Below, piece after piece: positions 58,018 through 64,000 of a DNA stretch of 64,000 nt. The translations under genes were made by a program, and so were the position numbers. This DNA is from Luidia sarsii (Eukaryota; Echinodermata; Asteroidea; Paxillosida; Luidiidae): positions 10,340,024 through 10,404,023 of the forward strand of contig OX465113.1 in the NCBI GenBank assembly GCA_949987565.1, written 5' to 3'. Numbering within the stretch: the first letter of the stretch is position 1; every line of letters starts with the position of its first letter. A model generated the notes under the pieces. The model saw only the letters and a list, made by a program, of their open reading frames with translations. It ran no database searches and was not told the DNA's origin.

Positions 58018-58130
58018 AATCTCCAAAAATAAATCTAGATGGTCTGATGTTCCCAAGTGAGAAGAACTCATCTTAAGAGACTTCCCTTCTGCCTTTGATA
58101 AAAATCCTGTCAGGATCCAAACAGTACGCA
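58018..58130 (+). mobile_element. Family B fragment, strongly diverged
   Basis: TCTCCAAAAATAAATCTAGA, GGTCTGATGTTCCC and then TTCTGCCTTTGATAAAAATC, CTGTCAGGATCCAAACAG read as B core left and inverted right. Both sides are worn. Confidence 0.45.
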
Positions 58131-58794
58131 GCCAAACCAAAGATCCGGAATCAAGTCCTGATCCCTCAATTTTTCTTTGATATTTTCAGTACTCGTATGA
58201 AATCTCCTCGTCAGTTTCCTCCTCTTTCTTTCAAAATTGAAATAAATGTTAACGTTTCAGTAGTAATTTTTTTTTTTAAATTAACAAAAAGAATGCTTTT
58301 TTATTTCTGCTAGATTCAAAGTGTCAGTCACTCTGAGTGCTTGAGATTTGAATTTCCGTTCGTTTGAGTCAAGGAAGCTTTTAAAATGTGTAAAATATTT
58401 TGAGCCAGATGGTTTTTGGCACATTTTCAGCTGTGGTGTCGAGGCTCAGCTATCTATCATACGTGAACTTTGGTCGCAAGTAGTGATGGATAGTTCACCT
58501 TGGGGAGATTCCTTGTTGTACGGCTTTCCCTTGCGTCCGCAAGCCGTACTTGGGTGATGAATTGTAAGTCGCCATGTGAAACTTTGGCTGAATTTGAACC
58601 CCGGGATCAAACGGCCATGTTTTATGGTGTGGAGGAATGAGATGTTCATGATGGTGTGCACGACCTTCGACCTCGTGATGACAACATGGCCTCAATGGCG
58701 GACAGCCTGGCAATGATTCTCATGATAAATGTTTCCCATGTTGAGAAAATACAACCAGGTGTTCAGTTCTTGTAAAAACTCGGCTCAAAGTGAC
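58131..58794. other. Unassigned non-coding sequence
   Basis: No recognised feature. Frames on both strands at 58348-58713 mirror each other without domains. Confidence 0.4.
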
Positions 58795-58910
58795 ACAAAA
58801 CTGTTGTAAATTGCTCACTGACTTAATCGACCAAAAATGTATAGAATTCTGAGTACAATCTTACAAAGGTTGTGCTAGAATTGGAACACAGGGCCCCTCT
58901 AAGTCTAACT
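58795..58910 (+). mobile_element. Family B fragment, strongly diverged
   Basis: ACAAAACTGTTGTAAATTGC, TCACTGACTTAATCGACC and CTTACAAAGGTTGTGCTAGA ATTGGAACA correspond to the B terminal and core-right blocks. Confidence 0.45.
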
Positions 58911-59364
58911 AGTTATCTAAATTCACAGGGCCTAAAGGTTTACTCTTCCTGAAAGTTGGAAAGGCAAGAACAAAGACATTAAGAGTAGATTCGAAGGGAA
59001 GGTAGTATTACAATTTACAAGCAGGGTTTGCCCTTGACTTTTGTGAGTCTGATGTGGCAAGACATCACTGAAAACCAAAATTTGCCCATTAGATGAGTTT
59101 TTGTATACTGTTCTATGGGCCACAGAGTGCATAGGGAATGAGTCTAAAGCATTATGTAATATTTGCTTGTACATGTAGAAACGTACAGTAATATGCAAGA
59201 AAACATTGCAGGCACAGCCGTTCCTATGTGCTGTTGGTTTTGTGTACATTTTCTCAAGCGTGATTTTTGACCCCTGATGTGGCAAGTTCTGGAAACAAAA
59301 CACCAGCGGTTTCCCATCTAAACTGTGAGGTCTGGCGCCCTCGCAGTTTAAAACCCTAACATTC
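58911..59364. other. Unassigned non-coding sequence
   Basis: CTGATGTGGCAAG occurs twice (59049 and 59273). Nothing else recognised. Confidence 0.4.
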
Positions 59365-59820
59365 CTCAATCCTCCACAATCCTCGGGGGGGGGGGGGGGG
59401 GCGGTTAATGGAGGATTGAGGCAGATATGAAACAATTTCCAGTTGGAGGATTGTGGAGGATTGAGGAAGGTTGTAAAATTTATACGGGAGGATTGTTGAG
59501 GATTGAGGAAGGTTGTAAAATTTACACCGGAGGATTGAGGAAGGTTGTTCGATTTACACTGGAGGATTTTTGAGGATATGAAATGCTGTTGAACTTTGAC
59601 AAAGGCACGTACCATGGAGCTACCTACTTATGTACTGTCTATAAACAAAGGATCCATTTACCATGTTTACATGTACTTAGCTGTGGAGGATTGAGGCAGT
59701 GGGCTACACACCTGTACATGTACATGCACAAACTCATATTGGAAGATTGTGGAGGATTGAGGCAGTGAGGATCTTGCACAAACTCACATTGGAGGATTGT
59801 GGAGGATTGAGGAGGGTTCC
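59365..59820. repeat. Dispersed GGAGGATTGTGGAGGATTGAG repeat cluster
   Basis: A doubled motif (GGAGGATTG, 2 bp, GGAGGATTGAGG) recurs at least six times with variable spacers, including GAAGGTTGTAAAATTTA between some units. The first copy (59365-59385) is inverted, followed by an 18-base G run from about 59386. The architecture parallels the TGCAGGATT array at 11.5-12.2 kb. It lies inside a 227-codon minus frame (58932-59615) that I do not treat as a gene. Confidence 0.8.
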
Positions 59821-61271
59821 AGGCACGCCATTGGAAGCCCTGATTTCAAGTTTACTTTTTTAAGAATGGGAATACAGATGGCAAGTTGGACAAAAGATGA
59901 AAGCTGGTAGACGTGCCAGAATGCTAGTACAGGTAGCTGAGGGAAGTGATCAAATGAGGAGAGATCTGAGGGAATAGTGGAAGAGGTGAACACAAAAATC
60001 ATCAGTTGAACAATCTTCAAATGATGCATGCCTGATGGCAGACATTCCCGTCCTAGATATAGAGGCCATGTGGTCAGATGGTCTTAAAACTTGGGCAGAC
60101 TTCTTTCTGAGAAAGTGCAGTTGCGCTCTGATAACACTGCATTCTTCCGCACCCAAACACACACCACAACTATAACTTCTGCCACATGCACACTCCCTAC
60201 ATCACTCATCCTATCCTCAGGATCGTCCTTCTCAGCATAGTTTTATTTATCTATTCCCTCGCACTTTGAGAATCTTCCTCGGGTGGCGGGCATGCGTGAA
60301 ATTTGGTCGGTGGAGCGCGGCTAGACCCCATTCAGAGCATGGAATGAGCTGATGTGAGCTGCTTCTTCCAAAGTGTGGTGGTCTTTGGAGAGAAAGAGAG
60401 GGGGAGGGACGGGGTAGCTATACTCCTTGGTTTGAAGGGAGAAGGGGAGGGGATGTGACCATTTCCAGGAACCCAGCATTTAGCTCCGAGTCCCCCGGGT
60501 CCGTTTATCCATCTTGAATGCCACGGAGAGATCCAGCCCCCACATTTTTACTCTGCCCGATGCCTAATTTGGATTCTGTGGGTTCCCAGAATGCCCATTG
60601 TCCCAGGAAGCCCCAGCATTTGTTTGTGCACTTTCTCCATTCAGTCTTGCTTCAAAGGAGCTAATGAATCTACCAATTCTCTCTGAGGTTGTTTTTCTTT
60701 TCCACTTTTGTCTGCGGTGCTGTACTTGTGATGCATTGAGTTTTTTTTTTAGGAGATCAAGCATGATCTAAGTCTCTGACTACAAAGTAACTACAGGGAT
60801 GAGATTCTTCCGACTTTTGGCGGAAATCTGACATTGGAACTTTGACATTCAGACTTATAATTTCAGTTCCGACTTTTTCCGATCTGTGGTAAAAAAAAAA
60901 AAAAATTGTCAAAATAAAAAAATCCCCCCCCCCCGAAAAAAAAATCGACAAAAAAAATCCAAGAGAAGGGATTCAAAGTGAAGTGCCTGTACTGGTAGGT
61001 TTTGTTAATAACATTTATTGCTGCTGAAGGTTTTGTCAGATTTTGTTCCCGTTATAGTCTTAAAATATGCCACCGACAGTAGTAACGTAAACACATCATA
61101 TGAATCAGGCAATTTCCAATACCTTTGACACTGATTAAACGACTGAAAACTCAAAAATGATATTCAAATGATGATGTTTTGCTTTATAAAAAGATGGTTC
61201 AAGTGGTCAGAAATGGGCCGTAAGGGCTTCGCGCTTTGCGCTCGCTTGCCAGGATGGAAATTTTCAGACAT
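59821..61271. other. Unassigned non-coding sequence, 1.45 kb
   Basis: A/C runs at 60888-60960. TTCCGACTTTTGGCGGAAAT and TTCCGACTTTTTCCGAT at 60809-60882 form a small repeated and partly inverted block. No gene recognised. Confidence 0.4.
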
Positions 61272-61425
61272 TTTCATTTTGGGAGAATCTCAAAAATTAG
61301 GAGGGCCCAACGTTTTCGCTCCTAGCAGGGCCTGCTAGGAAATGTCAGGCCCTCCTAATTTTTGATATTCGCTTTTTGGTTGAACAGTTTTGTCAGTAAG
61401 CAGTTTGCAACATTTTTGCATATTT
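61272..61425. mobile_element. Family B element, hairpin form
   Basis: Left arm ATCTCAAAAATTAGGAGGGC CCAACG..CTCCTAGCAGG (about 61288-61329) and right arm CCTGCTAGGAAATGTCAGGC CCTCCTAATTTTTGATATTC are near-perfect inverted copies with almost no loop. The right outer block GTCAGTAAGCAGTTTGCAAC ATTTTTGCATAT is complete and the left outer block is missing. Confidence 0.85.
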
Positions 61426-62014
61426 ACTGTAGTCTAATACTGCTCAAGGTTAAATTCTAATACTGAGGTTGAATAAGTATACAAGCATTTTTCATGCTTC
61501 CTTTTTTTCCCCCGTGTTGTCCTCTAAAACATTGATGTCACTCTACTGTCATCTTTGGTGAAGGGATGGTGTCCTTTTAATTAAGGGCACACCCATTAAT
61601 GTTTCTTTCTTTTGAAAAGGAGGATGGGGTGGCTTATAGAGGACATCGTAGTTTTTGAAAATGTGTGTTTGGTGTATAATTATAGCCTGCTTCAGAATCT
61701 AGATTCAAGGGCCAACTAAGGCCAAGGTTGAACATCTGTACCAGACAGGACTCTTTCTCTCTTCTCTCACAAGCCCTGTCAGTCTGCTGACAGTAACCTT
61801 GGGTCTAAGCCTTGATAGCCTCATTTCTTCTGGGGTGGGAGAGAAAAGGGGGGGCCTTTCATGCAAGATGATGGCTGTTAAAGAGTTTTTCCCCCCTGTA
61901 AAACCAAGTCACCATTGTGTGTTTAGCTTGACAGTGGCATGTGACTCACAATCAACAAACAGAATTCTGTTTCCAGATTGGTTGTGGTAACACATGTTCC
62001 TCATCCAGGGAGAC
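61426..62014. other. Unassigned non-coding sequence
   Basis: No recognised feature. Confidence 0.4.
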
Positions 62015-62367
62015 AGAGAGTGAGAGACTAGAGAGAGAGGGAGAGAGAGAGAGAGGGGGGATAGAGAGAGGGAGAGAGAGAGGAGGAGGGAGGGGGAGAA
62101 AGAGAGAGGGGCAGGAGATAGAGAAAGAGAGAACTGAGAGAGAGAGAGAGAGAGCTAGAGAGGGGGGAGAGAGAGAGAGGGGGGGGGATAGAGAGAGGGA
62201 GAGAGAGAGGAGGAGGGAGGGGGAGAAAGAGAGAGGGGCAGGAGATAGAGAAAGAGAGAACTGAGAGAGAGAGAGAGCTAGAGAGGGGGAAGAGAGAGAG
62301 AGGGGGGATTGGGGGGGGGAGAGGGAGAGAGAGAGAGGGGGGACAGAGAAGGGCAGGATATAGAGAG

Positions 62368-62426
<59 letters not shown>

Positions 62427-62578
62427 GGGAAGACAGAGAGAGGGGCGGCATAGAGAGAGGGAGAGAGAGAGGTGGAGGGAGAAAGAGGGAGAAAGAGAGG
62501 AGAAAGAGAGGGGGGGGCAGAGAAAGGGGGAGGCAGAGAGGGGGAGATAGAGAAAGGGGGAGATGTAGAGAGAGAGAA
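62015..62578. repeat. GA-rich tract with a 127-bp tandem duplication
   Basis: Within the GAGAGAGG sequence a block containing AGGAGGAGGGAGGGGGAGAA, GGGGCAGGAGATAGAGAAAG and GAACTGAGAGAG appears at about 62081 and again about 127 bp later (62208). A third partial copy is near 62350. Frames on both strands are artefacts. Confidence 0.93.
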
Positions 62579-63004
62579 TAGGAAAAAATGAACTTGGTAT
62601 GAATTTATATAAAAGTATAACTTTCCTCTTGACGTCCTCCTGCTGTCATTTTTTTTTTTCATTTTGGAAAGCCATTGAGATTTCAACCATATTTGGGGAA
62701 TTTTGGGGATAGGCGTGGGCCCAGATCACGGGTTTTACTTTCTAGGTTGTCCCTGTCATTTGTCTTGTTCTCCCGGCTCGGGTTGTATAGGGCTGAAATC
62801 TAAGAACCGCTTAAAGCCTATTCCATCTGTTGGCCGGTCCAGTACCTGCGGTATGTTTCCCTCAGTCCGGGAGTATTTACTCAAGTGCATCACGGCTGCG
62901 TGAGGGAGTGCGATGTGAGTGGAGTTGATAGATGAGTCTGGGGAAACCCACATTCTGTGGTGTAAATTCTGCGTCTCCTTTCACTTGTGAAATCTCACCC
63001 CTCA
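62579..63004. other. Unassigned non-coding sequence
   Basis: No recognised feature. Confidence 0.4.
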
Positions 63005-63183
63005 AAAAAAAGATATCAGAGGGCCTGACATTTTTCGATCCTGGCGGGACTTCTTTTTTTCAAAAGTAGAATTATTTTTGAGAGAGGTCCCCGCACTGCA
63101 AAGAAGGAAGCCTTAGGTCCTGGAAAAGTTTTTTGTTTGGTTATTTGAAGTCAGCTTATCAGTTTGCGACACTTTTGTACTAT
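63005..63183 (+). mobile_element. Family B element
   Basis: AGAGGGCCTGACATTTTTCG, ATCCTGGCGGGACTTC on the left and GTCAGCTTATCAGTTTGCGA CACTTTTGTAC on the right place the B core and right terminus about 170 bp apart. The middle is not alignable to other copies. Confidence 0.7.
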
Positions 63184-63210
63184 TACTTCAAGACTTCCAT
63201 CAATTAATTT

Positions 63211-63459
63211 CAATACAGGAAGGTTTACGGTGACACCATGTATAAGGTCTCTTTAAAGAGATGTGGTTCTGAAAAGAACCTGAGCGGTAACTTGACGTTT
63301 CGACCAGTATGCTCTAGCCGTCATCAGGAGACGTCATCAGGAGACGGCCAGAGCATACTGGTCGAAACGTCGAGTTACCACTCGGGTTCTTTTCAGAACC
63401 ACACCTCTTCAAAGAGACCTTATAAAATACATGGTGTCACCGCAAACCTTCCTATATTG
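63211..63459. mobile_element. Family A element, complete hairpin
   Basis: Left arm from CAATACAGGAAGGTTTACGG (63211) and right arm ending CCGCAAACCTTCCTATATTG (63459) mirror each other over about 115 bp per arm. Arms contain GTGACACCATGTATAAGGTC, GGTTCTGAAAAGAACCTGAG, GACGTTTCGACCAGTATGCT. The turn holds a doubled GTCATCAGGAGAC. The inner-arm ends are unusually clean, so this is the best copy for defining that boundary. Confidence 0.95.
63294..63328 (-). other. Hammerhead-core-like motif in family A, exact CTGATGA
   Basis: Minus strand: CTGATGA, one C, GGCTAG, loop AGCATA, CTGGTC, then GAAACGTC. The two boxes of a hammerhead core are exact and flank a 6-bp stem with two G-U pairs. The extra C after CTGATGA is the departure from the canonical core. 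Stem bases differ from the 39.1-kb copy yet pairing is kept. Confidence 0.4.
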
Positions 63460-63514
63460 ATTCACCTACCATGCAAAGTCTTATTTAATTAATTTCATTT
63501 ATAAAATTGACCAG

Positions 63515-63668
63515 TCGAGCGGTCTATTTCACCAAACTCTTCATAACTTGCGATCCATCGCAAGACAATGAGCGATGCACAGAAACCATACAGCCGATCA
63601 CAACTTATGATGGGTTATCTATTGGATCGAAAACGTAAGCTGAGTTACAATGCTTCGTAATCGTAATG
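63515..63668 (-). mobile_element. Family C element
   Basis: GGTCTATTTCACCAAACTCT, TCATAACTTGCGATCCATCG, CAAGACAATGAGCGATGCAC, CAACTTATGATGGGTTATCT and GAGTTACAATGCTTCGTAAT in reverse C order. The far GTGAAATCC end is lost. Confidence 0.8.
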
Positions 63669-63844
63669 CATGAAATGCATGATTTTCAACTATTTTATCT
63701 TTGTATTATTTTTACATGCAAATACCTATTTCCTAATCTCTACCCTCTCCATTTGATCCCATCCTACCAGCTAGCCCCTTTTTTTTCATCGTCCATATCC
63801 CTGTTGCTCTGCCCTTCCTATTTGTTTTTTGTCCTTGTCATTCT

Positions 63845-63990
63845 GTCTTTGCTGAAAGTCCTGCTGAGATCAACTTACGGACGCGTCGCAGAGCTTCATG
63901 AAATTGGCCCCAGACCCTCTGAACTTTTGATATTCTCATTTTGGTCATTTTAGTCAGTACGCTAACTAAGCAGTTTGCATCATGCAATGC
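63845..63990. mobile_element. Family B element, right half
   Basis: TTTGCTGAAAGTCCTGCTGA GATCAACTTACGGA is the inverted B core. CTTTTGATATTCTCATTTTG GTCATTTTAGTCAGTACG and AAGCAGTTTGCA give the right terminus, with a small GCTAACTA insertion. It reaches almost to the window edge. Confidence 0.7.
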
Positions 63991-64000
63991 CTGGGCATTT

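Noticed and set aside
58932..59615. 227-codon minus-strand frame
   Set aside because: Crosses the GGAGGATTG minisatellite and a G run. The remainder shows no recognisable domain and has no start or splice context.

Overview
This window looks like repeat-rich, non-coding chromosomal DNA from an animal, most likely a marine invertebrate deuterostome (echinoderm, hemichordate or amphioxus). The basis is the absence of any recognisable gene, long CT/GA and other microsatellites, many short inverted-repeat transposons, LINE and tRNA-derived remnants, (TTAGGG)n, and dense TACATGTA and ACCGGTA words. The species cannot be fixed from sequence alone. A run of exactly 200 N (10888-11087) marks a scaffold gap. 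Nothing suggests a bacterium, phage or plasmid. No intact protein-coding gene, rRNA or functional tRNA was identified. The open frames are short, or lie in low-complexity DNA, minisatellites or transposon arms. The window is best read as a gene desert or a very large intron.

By comparing the window with itself I defined recurring families, labelled here A to J (my labels). A: long foldback elements with arms containing GGTTTGCGGTGACACCATG and a central GACGTTTCGA. B: elements with ends like GATATACAAAAATGTTGC and a core GACGTTTCGATCCTAGCAGG. C: 150-bp inverted-repeat elements (GGATTTCAC ends, TTACGATG core). D: 335-370 bp elements bounded by TTAAAGCCCC / GGGGCTTTAA. E: CATAGCTGCCAACC ends. 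F: GTGACCCGGCACAGC ends. G: AGCCGCGT..CACTGGAC ends. H: GTTCAGA..CCGTACTA ends. I: AGGGCCGTTCCCACT ends with CGCGATTCAAA subterminal blocks. J: AACTGTAT..GTTTTCGACG ends. A hAT-like element (53.26-53.57 kb) and 3' remnants of a LINE-type reverse-transcriptase ORF (50.76-51.33 kb) are also present. Several copies are nested (B in A, G in H, D in E), which gives a relative order of insertion.

Layout: 0-6 kb A, C and TACATG-rich DNA. 6.4-8.3 kb a CCCCT/CTCCT tract and a 34-bp minisatellite. 10.9 kb gap. 11.5-12.2 kb a 43-bp minisatellite. 12.8-13.4 kb a GA-to-CT strand-switch tract. 14.9-19.8 kb F, D, C, B, F. 21.6 and 25.3 kb minisatellites. 27.6-28.1 kb CT tract. 28.9-31.2 kb I, B, I, then H with G inside. 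32.5-35.7 kb A, A, A/B nest, D. 36.0-43.8 kb five long purine/pyrimidine tracts around A and C copies and a 1.8-kb relatively repeat-free stretch. 44.4-46.9 kb B, a tRNA-like copy and G. 48.7-56.7 kb A, B, LINE, B, hAT-like, E/D, A, C, tRNA-like, a telomere-like array and J. 58.0-64.0 kb B fragments, a 22-mer minisatellite, GA tract, and a B-A-C-B cluster at the right edge.

The most interesting candidate system is the A and B pair. Both carry the same small module, CTGANGA-like sequence, a 5-6 bp stem-loop, then GAAACGTC. It resembles a hammerhead ribozyme core with one extra nucleotide, and it lies inside long inverted arms. One B copy is bounded by a perfect 14-bp direct repeat. Together these suggest non-autonomous relatives of ribozyme-bearing retroelements (Penelope-like), but this is inference.
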